Of a stretch of 64,000 bases of DNA, positions 21,457 through 32,561 are shown one piece after another. The first letter of the stretch is position 1. Each line of letters opens with the position of its first letter. Under the pieces are notes generated by a model. That model had not been told where the DNA came from. It saw only the letters and a list, made by a program, of their open reading frames with translations, and ran no database searches. The stretch comes from Otatea glauca. Its lineage: Eukaryota > Streptophyta > Magnoliopsida > Poales > Poaceae. Made by a program: the position numbers and the translations under genes. The stretch lies in contig JAYEVK010000185.1 of NCBI GenBank assembly GCA_036346275.1, positions 1 through 64,000 of the forward strand, in the 5' to 3' direction.

Positions 21457-21470
21457 AAAATGCATGCCAT
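21457..21470. repeat. LINE target-site duplication, right copy
   Basis: AAAATGCATGCCAT directly follows the LINE tail. Part of the A run may belong to the poly(A) tail rather than the duplication. Confidence 0.9.
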
Positions 21471-21492
21471 ATTTTCTCTTTTGCAAATGTAG

Positions 21493-21550
21493 GCTGTTTT
21501 CTTGGAATTCTGCCAGTAGGGTTGCCATTATGACACCACAAAACCTCCAG
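21493..21550 (+). other. exon-like segment beside the LINE, unidentified
   Basis: It is preceded by a pyrimidine-rich tract and TTGCAAATGTAG and followed by GTATGAAC, so both borders look like splice sites. One frame is open throughout (including VAIMTPQNLQ), while a second has LGILPVGLPL then a stop. Together with 18249-18310 it may be a relic of a host gene into whose intron the LINE inserted. The phase does not clearly fit the first piece. Confidence 0.3.
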
Positions 21551-22294
21551 GTATGAACATTCAACATGTGTTAGACGCTTAAAGGAGAAAATGAATGCTT
21601 TTCCTATAATGGTCGAAACAATGAAGCTATTATACATTGCTGAACCTGAATCACGGGAATATACTATCAGAATGCAGAGTCTGTTTTGTTCCGCTCTACT
21701 ATGCTATATTGTTCCGACGTATTGTTTTTATTTTGTTCATATGTTAAGCATAGAGTTCAAATTTATTTTCATTTCTATTGTACTTTTCTTATACTCAACG
21801 TTCATACTTTTTGATATTAGTAATAGCCACTTAGTTTCTCACCGGAGGCTTAACAAAATCCTGGCTCCATAACTGGTGATGGGCGCGACGCATGGAATAT
21901 TAGGTGAAAGAAAAGAATACTAGTGATAATTCCTTTTAATTTGTCTTAATTTACTGTAACAACCCTCAACTTAAATTGACACTTGATCCAGATTAATGGC
22001 TAGAATTTCCATTTCTTGGGGAAAAAAATTCCATTGAGCCAAGTTGAAGGAAACATATTCCCTGTTCAGAATGTAGGAGGAGCTCTACTCGAATTTTATT
22101 GGAAACAGCTTAATATCTATAGAAATTTTTAAAAAATTCCTATGTTTCAAACGAGATTGAAGTCCTTATATTCTTTGTTCTACCGGGAATTAACGAAGCA
22201 GCAGACGATGAGGAAGAAAGAAAGACAAAGAGGAGAGCCATTCCATTTGGTAGCAGAGACAGCAGGGAGGTCAGGCGGCCGCCTCGGCAGTCCA
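21551..22294. other. AT-rich stretch without recognised gene
   Basis: No domain, repeat or element end that I recognise. The 21591-21872 frame is hydrophobic and AT-driven and is not supported. From about 22190 the composition turns purine-rich, then GC-rich, like the leader of the gene fragment that follows. Confidence 0.4.
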
Positions 22295-22680
22295 ATGGCC
22301 ATGACCCAACCCCTCCTACTCTTCTCTCGCTGCCCACCTCCCTCCGTCGCCTCGCCAGGAACAAGAGCATCTCCTCCGCTCACCTCTTCTTGGTCCCCTC
22401 CCATGCACTGAGCGCGCCGCCAGGCCCTCACGGCCGCGTCTTCCCTCCACGTCGGGCCGGAGGAGGTCGCCGAGCTCACGCGCGATAAGGTTGGTGGTAG
22501 GTGGTACCCAGCCAGCAAATTGGCGGCTTCTTTGTGCTCTTTCTTTTGATCGGTAAGCAGGAGTTTGGTTCGTTTCTTGAAGGTCTTGATTGCAGCGACG
22601 GTGGCGAGCGCGGTTGGGCAGCTGTCGAAGCCCTTCACTTCCGTCCAGTCTGGGGGATGCCCTCCACCCACCCTCAGTGA
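22295..22680 (+). pseudogene. fragment resembling a plant DUF212 (acid phosphatase/vanadium haloperoxidase-related) gene
   Basis: An ATG at 22295 opens MAMTQPLLLFSRCPPPSVAS, serine/proline/arginine-rich like a plastid transit peptide. After a frame change come LTAASSLHVGPEEVAELTRD and K, ending at 22489 before GTTGGTGG. An acceptor TTGATTGCAG at 22586-22595 leads to VASAVGQLSKPFTSVQSGG, then, one base out of frame, MPSTH. The SGGMPSSHS-type string preceded by a hydrophobic AQxxKPFT segment is characteristic of the DUF212 family. The rest of the protein is absent downstream, so this is a truncated, frameshifted fragment. The family assignment rests on this short motif only. Confidence 0.5.
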
Positions 22681-23118
22681 GATGATCGTCCCCTTGACCA
22701 TTGCTTCCTTCTATTTTTGTGTCTCTGGACTCTGGAGTGTGTAACCTGTTGGTTGATTTTAGGCCCTGCCCTGTTTGGGATAAGGGTGTGCTGGCTGTTC
22801 TGTGGGTGAAGTACTTACAGCCTTACAAGGGAGGTATTTGCCATATCTAATAATTTTTTGTTTCTTATTTATCACAATGAACAATTAACTGATAGCCATG
22901 TATATAAACGGTAGTTTGCTAAATGGAGGTTTCTGAATTGCAACGCAATCCTCGGAAAGAAAGAAATACAACACAATTCCAAATGAAGCCTTAGTATTTG
23001 TTGCGATAGTTAAATTAGAGATATCAATAGTAAAAAAGGTTGCACTGGGAACATATACCATCGAAGAGAAATCAATGCTTCTTATCCTAAAATGTTTTCT
23101 TCTTCACCTATCAAAAAT
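22681..23118. other. non-coding stretch, nothing recognised
   Basis: AT-rich sequence between the DUF212-like fragment and the hAT-like end. The downstream exons expected for DUF212 were not found here. Confidence 0.4.
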
Positions 23119-23448
23119 CAGTGGCGGATCTACGATGGGGGCGCGAGGGGGCTTGAGCACCGGCTCCATTCGTCGCATCCTTATTACCCTTCCACTATCT
23201 CTTGCATTATGTGCACTACTAATCTATTTAATTTTGTTCTTAAGATTGTTACTTGTACATATTTTTTAGCCTTTAGAATGCTTCATCCATTATTAAGATA
23301 TTATCTTTAATTATTTGATATTTTAACTTTGTTGCTCATCGATTTATATATCAATTTGGATTGCGCATGACATTCAAATGTGTTTTTTCTATGCTTGCCT
23401 TAATGATAGCTTCGCACTAGCACCCATTCTATTTTTATGTTGCGTATG
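23119..23448 (+). mobile_element. hAT-like element end, cut by Tat-2
   Basis: CAGTGGCGGATCTACGATGG followed by GGGGCGCGAGGGGGCTTGAG is a recurrent grass transposon terminus of the CAGTGGCGGA hAT type. The eight bases before it (TCAAAAAT) would be the target duplication. The other end is not visible because Tat-2 inserted at 23449. No transposase is present in this part. Confidence 0.45.
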
Positions 23449-24015
23449 TGTTTGCACCAGAATTTGGTAAGTATGGTTAAATCAGCAGTCCAGAATCAAC
23501 AAGATACGATTAGGATAACGGATCAAGATATTTGGAAACAAGGCAGATCGTTAAGGAAATCACCCTAAAAATAGAGGACGATACGGATACTACTCCCAAA
23601 ACGTGTTGTACCGGGACTCTATCGGCCGGTGGGTATAAAAGGCGGACAATGGCGAGCTGCAGGACAACAACACAATCAAACCTACAAATTTACATTACTC
23701 TTTTTTCTGTCGACTAGGAGTAGCTTTTGTAACTTAGAATCCTCTCTGTAATTCGATTTTGATCAATAAAGTTGCGCATCGCCGATTATTGATCTTCATC
23801 AATTACGCCCAGGTTTGATTTATTCTGATTTTGCTGCGCATCGCCTTCTTCAGAATTGATCTACCTTTATCCTCCGATTAGCCTTAATCGGCTAGTTGGA
23901 CTTACCCTTTTGCCTCGATTTAATCAACTTTGAGCTGATTGAATTTAAGTCGATTGATCTTTACGATCAACTTTAAATAAAGTTCATATTTTACCTTGTC
24001 GATTACAGGTCAAAT
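23449..24015 (+). repeat. Tat-2 5' LTR
   Basis: It starts TGTTTGCACCAGAATTTGG and matches 42966-43529 throughout. TATAAAA is at 23634-23640 and AATAAA at 23765-23770, giving a compact promoter/R/poly(A) arrangement. Similarity to the 3' copy continues past GATTACA (24007) for eight more bases, so the end given is a minimum. A TGGTGTGCCGTTGTCAG at 24047 is a possible primer site. Confidence 0.85.
23634..23640 (+). promoter_or_regulatory. TATA box of Tat-2 5' LTR
   Basis: GGGTATAAAAGGCGG, conserved at 43151-43157 in the 3' LTR, about 130 bp upstream of the AATAAA signal. Confidence 0.7.
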
Positions 24016-24122
24016 CGACTGGCACTCTCTGAACCAGGTATTCGTCTGGTGTGCCGTTGTCAGAAACCCTACTTCAAGTTTTTGATGTCAACACACTCTT
24101 AGCACGCCCAGTGGGACACGCA

Positions 24123-26700
24123 ATGTCTTCATCAGGGAAGTCGATTTCACTATCTGATCTCAACACTGAAGCTATAATCGTCCCTACACTGGACGATTTA
24201 ACGCTAGAGCAACGTAAAGAAATCGAAGATTGAAAAACTGCTCTCGAAGAGATGATGCTAAATTGTTATCAGAAGACTCGACGCGACATCACTTAGAAAA
24301 CCGCTTTGCCAACGGTTAATGCCCTAAGCGATGCAGGCGTTACAGAAGGACCGGTAAGTCGATATCTGCCTGCTCAAGCCGAGCTATTGGTTATGATTAA
24401 TCAATCTGTACATCATGCTCTGATAAACCAATCATCGGCTCTTGTTACAACACTTAAGCCGATGATTACAAACAGTGTTAAAATTATCGCCCAGGATTTG
24501 GCCTCATCTGGGAGTTTGCTTGACCCGATGCAGGCTTTTCCAAGCTACCTTGTTTTCTCAATAGCACAAAGTACGTAGAATACGTTAGCCGATCCTAAAC
24601 CATCGGCTATAACCTCACCTCCAACCATGATGCTGACTCAACCCACCATCATACTACCACGAGATCCTCGGTTGAGTGGAGTAAACCATTATCAGGTTTA
24701 TACCGATGCTGCTAAGCTAGATGCATCGGCAAATTTACCGCCCTCAACTCCGTTTTACGCTTTTCCACAATCGGTTCCACAGCCGATTAAATCTGATAGA
24801 TACCCACAATATCATGAACCTGTCCTGCCTAGGAATCCGGTTCCGCACAGGGTAGTGACCTATTGAGAACCTTTTGTCCCATTACTAGAACCACCAACTA
24901 GGAGAAACAATGGATACGACAAGTACACCCATCACCCGTCGGCTCAGTCTAATCGGCAGCCCGAGTTTGCACTCGGGGGGGGGGTGCAGAATGCTAATTA
25001 CGACCGGCATTATCAAGGATATGTCGTCCCGTTGACCGATAGTATTAATTGGGCCGATCAAATTTCCGTTGTATTAAGGGATCAATTCGGCATACGGCCA
25101 AAAGGGAAAGTTATCGGATATAGAAAACCATATCCCGACTACATAAATCGTATGCCTTATCCTCACAATTTTAAAGTCCCAGATTTCGCAAAATTCTCTG
25201 GTGATGACACAATTACGACGTTGGAGCACGTTGGACGCTTTATCGCACAATGCGGTGAGGCAGCTCAGTCCGACGGGCTAAAAATCAGATTGTTCCCATT
25301 GTCATTATCAGGGGTTGCTTTTACTTGGTTTACCAGTCTTCCTCCAAATTCGATTCGTTTATGGAACGATTTGGAAAGCCGATTCCATAAATACTTTTTC
25401 TCAGGCAGTTTGGAACTCAGGATTTCTAACCTGAGCTCTGTCCGCCAGAAATTTGAAGAATCGGTAACAGATTACATTAAAAGATTTAGGGAAGTCAGAA
25501 ATCGATGTTTTAGTGTCACATTACCCGACAATCAACTTGCCGATTTGGCTTTCTAAGGGCTAATTCCACCACTCCAAGAAAAATTTGGAGGACAGGAGTT
25601 CACTGATCTAAGTCATCTGCTTCATCGTGTATCGGCTCAAGAAAGCCGATTTCCGGATAACAGGGCGTTGAAGGAGAGATTCAAAGCAAATGGCAATAAT
25701 AAAGAAAAAGATAAAGCTAAAGTCAATATGGTCGATTACTGCCCCAGTGAATCCTTTGAAGACGATGAAGCAGAGGTGAATATAGCCGAGTGGATTAATG
25801 GGTCTAAAAAATTTTTAGTCTATTCTTGGCTTAAGCCGACTAGGAATAAGTCTGAAGTTAAATACGCTTTTGATGTCTCTAAATGTGATCGTATTTTTGA
25901 TTTATTGTTACAAGAAAAAATAATACGGTTGCCTGAAGGACACATTATACCATCGGCTGATGAGATCAAGAAGCGAAGGTATTGTAAGTGGCATCATTCT
26001 TTTTCTCATAATACTAACGATTGCAATATTTTTCGTCAGCAGATCCAATTAGCTATTGAGGATGGTCGGCTAAAATTCGCTGATGAGCCAACCATGCAAG
26101 TTGTCGTTGATCCGTTCCCCATAAATATAGTGCAATGTTCGAGCAAAGGAAAAAGGCCGATGCACAACGAAGGACCAAAAAGGGATCAACAGGTTGATAT
26201 TCAGTCAACTTCTGGTGGTAGTCAAACATTAAAAATCACGATCAGTTCATTACAAATAGAAGACGATCATGAGGGCAAAAATTCAAAGACTATTAAACCT
26301 AAGGGAGACCCGGAAGTTGGCAGATCGTATAAAGTAGAAAAATCATTGCCAAGAAAACCAGCGAGATGGCCTGGGCCAACGTTTTCTCAGTTGATGGAGA
26401 AGTATGAGAGAATGAATAATCGGTCGCAATATTTCAGCGTTGGTCGGATAATTTATATCGAATTGAGAACGTAGAAAGAGCTCATCGGAGATGCCCCTTT
26501 TGGCAATTTTGTTGGGAGAGAGGGGTAGCATTGCCATCTCCATACATGTGCCCAATGGAACACTATCCCCAAGATGATTGGCCTGGCCGATCGGCAAAAG
26601 AAAGGTTGTTTGGGCCGATACGAGATCGTTCTAACAAAAGCTACAGAAAACCGGTTCATGAGAGAATCTCTATGCCAAATCAGGTGCCGAATAGGTTAAG
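24123..26700 (+). pseudogene. gag of Tat-2, stop-interrupted
   Basis: The start ATGTCTTCATCAGGG (MSSSGKSISLSDLNTEAIIV) follows the GCACGCCCAGTGGGAC leader that precedes gag in this group. Stops occur at 24231, 24296 and 24864. The capsid domain is best preserved at 24984-25556: FKVPDFAKFSGDDTITTLEH, then GVAFTWFTSLPPNSI, then FEESVTDYIKRFREVRNRC. After a TAA at 25554 it resumes with a lysine-rich linker and RYCKWHHSFSHNTNDCNIFR at about 25975-26035, the Tat-type Cys/His module. Function is RNA packaging and particle formation. A run of ten G at 24976-24985 may be a slippage site. Clean-frame breaks by single stops suggest ordinary mutational decay here. Confidence 0.8.
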
Positions 26701-29700
26701 ATACAGGAGTCAGGTTTTGCTAATCGAGAAGATTTGGCTGGCAAAATACGTAAGCCAATGGTGCCCAAACCAAGGTGGTGTCCACCCGATCTTAGCCGAT
26801 CACAGCGTAGACGATTGCAAAGACTAAGAACTCAAGAAATCAAATATGCTGATGAAGAGAAACAGAGGGATCAAACCTTCAATGAACTTCGACCGATCAA
26901 AACTACCAAAAAAGAGTGGAGGAAGAAAGAGCAGATTGAAAAAAAATTCGATTCAGTTGATGACCTGGATTCTTCCATGATTAGGGATGGCACGCCTCCG
27001 ATGGACATCAACATGGTATTCATGTTGCCGGCCGAGTTCAAAATTAGAACCGAATCGGCCAAAGAAATCCTTGCTCAATCGTGTTTAGGTGCCCAAAATG
27101 CAATCTTTGAAAAACCATGAGATGATCATCGGCATCTAAAGCCATTGTATTTAAAAGGCTATATAAACGGCAAGCCGATATCAAGGATGCTGGTGGATGG
27201 GGGAGCTACCATCAATTTAATGCCGTACACCACCTGCAAAAAATTGGGTAAGTTCGATGAAGATTTGATCAAGACAATATGGTTTTGAATGACTTCACAG
27301 GCGATCCCACAGAGGCGAAAGGTGTTATGGTCACGGAATTAACTGTCGGTAGTAAGACTTTGCCGACTGCATTCTTCGTTATTGACGCCAAAGGCAATTA
27401 CAGCGTGCTGCTCGGTCGGGATTGGATTCATGCCAATTGCTGCATTCCGTAGACTATGCATCGGGCGCTTGTCCAATGGAATGGAAGCGAAGTTGAAGTT
27501 GTCTCAGCTAATACATCGGCTCATATCGCTATGGCTAGTTCAGATGAAAATTGGCAACATGAAGATGCCAAATGTATATTCGGAAAAATGCTGGATGATT
27601 GTGATTTTATTTGCGTTGGTAAGACAGGACTTATGCTGATCAGTGTCAAGCTAGGCACGTTCGATCGAGCAAATGAGGTTTTACGCCAATGGGGTCAAGG
27701 AAAACAGTGAAGGCCCTACAAGACAAAATGCAAAGCTATCGGCAAATAACAGATAGCTATGAGGTCATCGAGGATTTCCAAGAAATCGAGAAGTTAGGCA
27801 AAGGGTTCACATCTACCGACATGCTTGAAGAAGTCGATATAGGTAGTGGTGATAGGAAAAGACCAACTTTTATTAGCGCAAAATTAGATGTAAAATATAA
27901 AGAGAAGTTGGCCAAGATTCTCAAAGACTATAAAGATTGTTTTGCCTGAGAGTATCACGAGATGCCTGGTTTAAGCCGACAACTGGTCGAACATCGGTTG
28001 CTTAAACTAGGATATCGGCCATTTAAGCAGTATCCTAGATGCTTTAATCCGGCCTTGTACAATATCATAAAAGAGGCGATAGAACGATTATTGGAAGAAA
28101 AATTCATTAGGCCTTGTCGATACGCAGAGTGGATTTCCAATATCGTTCCAGTCATGAAAAAAACGGAAAACTTAGGGTGTGTGTTGACTTTAGAGACTTA
28201 AATAAAGCCACACCAAAGGATGAATATCCGATGCCGATAGCCGATATGCTTATCGATGCTACATCAGGAAATAAAATCATTAGTTTTTTAGATGGTAATG
28301 CCGGATACAATCACAGATATTCATGGCAGAAGTCGATATACCCAAGATTGCCTTCAGATGTCCTGGTGCAATAGGGCTATTTGAGGTTATGAAGTTCGGT
28401 TTAAAAAACGTCAGGGCAACTTACCAACGAGCCATGAATCTAATTTTTCATGATTTAATCGGCCACATTGTTGAAATATACATTGATGATGTTGTAGTAA
28501 AATCTAGAGATGACCTACAACATTTAGCCGATTTAGAAAAAGTCTTCCAGAATATAAGGGTGCATGGTTTGAAGATGAATCCTTTCAAGTGTGCATTTGG
28601 CATGTCGGCTGGGCAATTTTTGGGCTTTATGGTCCATGAAAGAGGAATCGAAGTTAATCAATAAAGGGTCAAAGCGATAGCCAAAATAAAACCGCCGACA
28701 TACAAGAATGAGTTGCAAAAGTTGATTGGTAAGATTAACTATCTTCGACGATTTATTTCAAATCTTTCTGGTTGGATTCGTACGTTCACCCCTCTGCTGA
28801 AGTTAAAGGATAATCAAGAGTTTGTTTGGGGAATTGACCAGCAAAAGGCTTTTGATGATATCAAGGAATACAGCTAGTCCTCGGTTACGGCGCGCCCTGA
28901 GGGTTCCTTTTAAGTTATATATATCGGCTGAAGAGAAAACTATCGGAGCCGTTTTGGCACAGGAAGTCGATAGTAAGGAAAGGGTTATTTTTATTTAAGC
29001 CGACGCCTACTAGATACTGAGATCAGGTACCCTTTCGTTGAAAAGTTGTGTCTATCTTTATATTTCTCCTGTACAAAGCTAAGGCATTATATTTTAGTAT
29101 CGGCTTATAATGTAGTCAGCAAAACCGATGTTATAAAGTATATGTTATCAGCTCCGATTTTACGAGGTCCACTTGGTAAATGGGCTTATGCCTTAATAGA
29201 GTTCGACCTATCATATGAATCGGCTAAGGCGGTTAAAGGACAAGTTATAGCCGATTTTCTGACAAGACATGATACCATCGCCGACCTAGTTTCTGTTGCC
29301 CCTTGGCAACTAATTTTTGATGGGTCGGTATGTCGAGAGGGTGATGGTATTGGTATCGTACTCATCTCACCCAAGGGTAACAATTTTGAGTTCGCATTTC
29401 GGTTAAATAGCTGATGTTCCAACAACCAGGCAGAATACGAAGCATTGCTCAAAGGATTACAGCTATTAGAAAATATCGGAGTGAATACTGTTGAGGCATA
29501 CGACGACTCTATGTTAATCGTACAGCAAGTAAAGGGCGAATACCAATGTCGTGATGAAGTGTTACTTAAATATTTAGAACAATGCTTCGAAACTATCGGC
29601 TCATTTACCTCATTTTCTATCGGTCATATCCCTCGAGAATTGAACGATAGAGCCAATGCACTGGCTCAGCAGGCATTGGGATACAAGGACTTTAGCCGAT

Positions 29701-31008
29701 ATCAGATGACTGAACTAGTGGGCAAAGCTGTCATGTGTGTCGATGCTATCAACTGGAGAACGCAGATAAGAGATTACCTAATTGACCCATCTAAGCCAAC
29801 ATAACACAAAGTTAGGCAGTAAGCATTGAAGTACGTAGTCTTGGATGATATTTTGTACTATCGGACGTTAGATGGTTTGCTGTTAAGATGCCTTGGCGCC
29901 GAAGAGGCACAGGTGGCGATGGGTGAAGTGCATGAATGTATTTGCGGATCTCATCAATTGGCTCATAAGATGAAGTGGGTGCTTAGATGAACATGATATT
30001 TTTGGCCGACAATGTTAGAAGATTGTTTCCGATATTATAAAGGATGTCAGACTTGTCAAAAATTTGGCAACGTACAGCTAGCACCGGCATTGGCTTTACA
30101 TCCGATTATGAAACCATGGCCGTTCAGAGGATGGGGGATAGATGTAATCGGCCAAATATTTCCTGCTTCAAGCAAGGGCCACAAGTTTATTTTGGTCGCG
30201 ACTGATTATTTTTTCTAAGTGGGTTGAGGCTATACCCCTCAAAAAGGTTACGAGTGTTGAAGAAATTGGGTTTGTTAATGAACACATTGTCCATCGGTTT
30301 GGAATACCACAAACGATCACGACCGATCAAGGTATTGTATTTATGTCCAGTGAGTTTCAGAATTACGCAAAGAGCCTGGGAATCAAGTTGTTAAATTCGT
30401 CTCCATATTATGCTCAGGCTAATGGACAAGCCAAGTCATCTAATAAGACGTTGATTAAACTAATTAAAAGGAAAATTGATGAAAAACCAAGGAATTAACA
30501 CTCAACGTTATCGGAGTCACTTTGGGTGTATCAGCTAGCCTATCACGGAGCAACGAAGCTTTTGCCTTATCAGATAGTGTATGGCAAGAAGCTGTTTTAC
30601 CCGTAGAGATTAACATTGATTCTTTACGAGTGGCCAGACAAAATGGTTTATCGGCTCAAAATTACAACAATCTTATGATCGATAACTTGGATGAACTAGC
30701 AGAATTACGCTTATCTACACTGAATTGGCTTAAGAAGAACAAGATAAGAGTTGCGAGGGCATATAATAAAAAGGTAGTGCCTAAGTCTATTGATGAAGCC
30801 GATTTAGTTTGGAAAACCATACTACCTGTTGGTTCTAAAGATAACCGATTTGGAAAATGGTCACCTACATGAGAGGGGCTGTATAAGATTAATTGGCTAG
30901 TCGATGGAAATTCATACATACTCAAAACATTAGAAGGAATTGTTTTTCCTAAAGTTATTAATGGGAAATACTTGAAGAAATACTATCATAGCGTCTGGGT
31001 TGGAGCTT
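26701..31008 (+). pseudogene. pol of Tat-2: protease, RT, RNase H, archaeal-type RNase H, integrase; interrupted
   Basis: Protease: INGKPISRMLVDGGATINLM at 27163-27225, with DGGA replacing the usual DSGA, then LLGRDWIHANC at about 27409. RT: FIRPCRYAEWISNIVPVMKK at about 28103, FRDLNKATPKDEYPMPIADM, and the catalytic YIDDVVVKS at 28479. The first RNase H is degraded (about 28800-29000). The second RNase H is well kept at 29311-29690: WQLIFDGSVCREGDGIGIVL, NQAEYEALLKGLQL, HIPRELNDRANALAQQ; this extra domain defines the Tat lineage. Integrase: CFRYYKGCQTCQKFGN at 30024, GWGIDVIGQI, then TTDQG at about 30322, then YYAQANGQAKS. The 3' part of the coding region ends near 31008. At least six stops or frameshifts make it inactive. 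Confidence 0.85.
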
Positions 31009-31381
31009 AGTTGGCTAAGAAAACATATCGTTCTGAAAAGGCTAAGTTAACTCGTTGCGGTTAATTGGTTAGAAGGGAATAAATTACATAACAAGCATAA
31101 AATTGGTTAAACAGCCTATTATAAAGATTAAAGCATTACAACAAGTGTTCCAAAAGACGAGAGTATCCAGTAAAAGTTTTTCATCATAAAAAAAAGATTC
31201 AACATTGAAGGCTAGAGCCGTGGAGTCTTGCGCCCAGAGCCGATAAAGCGCCTGCAGCCTTGGCGATGATATCTTACACCTCATCGACTATGCGCTGATC
31301 TTCTTTAACATCTCCTAGCACAAGGGTCACTTTAGCCAATTGTTTCTTCACAATTACTACGGCCAGAGCAATGCCAAGTTT
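31009..31381. other. Tat-2 interval between integrase and the antisense gene
   Basis: AT-rich, with no gene seen. It separates the convergent ends of pol (plus strand) and the antisense gene (minus strand). Confidence 0.5.
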
Positions 31382-32076
31382 TTACTCCTTGATGGCCGAT
31401 GAAGTCTTCTCCATGGTTTGTTGGCTTTCTAGGAGTTGTTTTTCAGTCTTGGCCAACTCTTTTAGGAGGAATTTCCTAGTCGCCTCAAGTTTAGAGATGG
31501 ATTCCTTATTGATCTTGAACGATTGGGCATCGGCATCAAATTTTCTTTTCTTTGCTTTGGCATCGCGACCAACTCATTCAGAAGTTTTTGATCGGCCTTT
31601 TGGGCCTCACGACGGGCAATTCTTGCTTGGGCTGCCTCCACTTGCGCCTTCTTCTCATCCAAATGGCAGACATTTAATAACGCCTCCATTGCTTCTAATG
31701 GTAAATCAGCTTGAACAGCCGCCATAGCATCTCGGATCGGCTGGTTGTTGGCGAGTATCTCCGATTGCGGCTTCATCACCAGATTGAAGAGGTTATCCAG
31801 ACGCTCTTGCATTCCTGGTGCTGAAGTTACCGTAGCCGATGCTTCATTAGATACCTCCAGAATTCTTCTGATTTCTGCGTCGTAATCTTCCGTGGCCATG
31901 ATCTCTGGGTCGTCTAGATCGGCCAAAGAAAATCCCAATAGATTTGTTAGGTCAGAAGTTTCTGGTAATTCAGCAACTATCGGAGCCGTTGGCATCGGCT
32001 GCAAGGGAGATAAGGCTCCCAAAGAAACCCTAGGGAGGTCAGCCAGGATTTTTGCAACCTGCACCGACGGTGTCGG

Positions 32077-32149
32077 CTGTGTAAAAAGGCAAAGGGTAAA
32101 CTAATGTCTTGAAAACATAAGTCATAAATCAATAAAACGTACAACTTAC
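32077..32149 (-). other. intron 3 of the antisense PMD gene (73 bp)
   Basis: On the minus strand the donor is CTGCAGAG/GTAAGTTGT and the acceptor CTTTTTACACAG/CCGACACC. The donor is a near-perfect consensus. Confidence 0.75.
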
Positions 32150-32250
32150 CTCTGCAGTAGCCGACGCGCGTGGCGAACTCTCGCCACTATGCTCCTGGGG
32201 CTTCGACCCCCTTTTAGCAGGAGCTTTGGTGTACTTAGTCTTCTTCTTTT

Positions 32251-32322
32251 CTAAAATTATAATCAATTGTGAATTAGTTACCAGAAGGGATATAAAGATG
32301 ATGTCAGTCGATCATGGCACAC
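32251..32322 (-). other. intron 2 of the antisense PMD gene (72 bp)
   Basis: On the minus strand the donor is CCAATAA/GTGTGCC and the acceptor ATAATTTTAG/AAAAGAAG. The donor is weaker than that of intron 3, so its exact position could shift. Confidence 0.55.
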
Positions 32323-32480
32323 TTATTGGGTTGTTTTTTCTCCATATCCGATAACGAAGGACTCTGGATGCCTAGGGTACCTAAAGTGTACCCGGTGAGG
32401 CCAGTTGATTGGTGTGGCCTCTTGCTTTGATGACCGCTACCCGATTGGCCAGGAATGGGTTTTTTGCCAGCAGTCTTGGC

Positions 32481-32561
32481 CTGCAAGGTAGGAGCAAAAG
32501 ATGATTAGTGAAGTGTATCTGGCAAAGATCAGCAAGTAAAAGAAATCATTCAAGTTGATAC
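32481..32561 (-). other. intron 1 of the 3' part of the antisense PMD gene (81 bp)
   Basis: On the minus strand the donor is ATCGACGAG/GTATCAAC and the acceptor TCCTACCTTGCAG/GCCAAGAC. Both borders are strong. Confidence 0.75.

Noticed and set aside
22180..22701. 173-codon minus-strand frame
   Set aside because: It is the shadow of the DUF212-like fragment on the opposite strand. No domain, and it is contradicted by the splice-like signals on the plus strand.
23449..31008. Endogenous pararetrovirus or an envelope-carrying retrovirus
   Set aside because: Integrase, LTRs and the Tat-type dual RNase H are present. There is no movement protein, and no envelope-like frame with signal and membrane segments.
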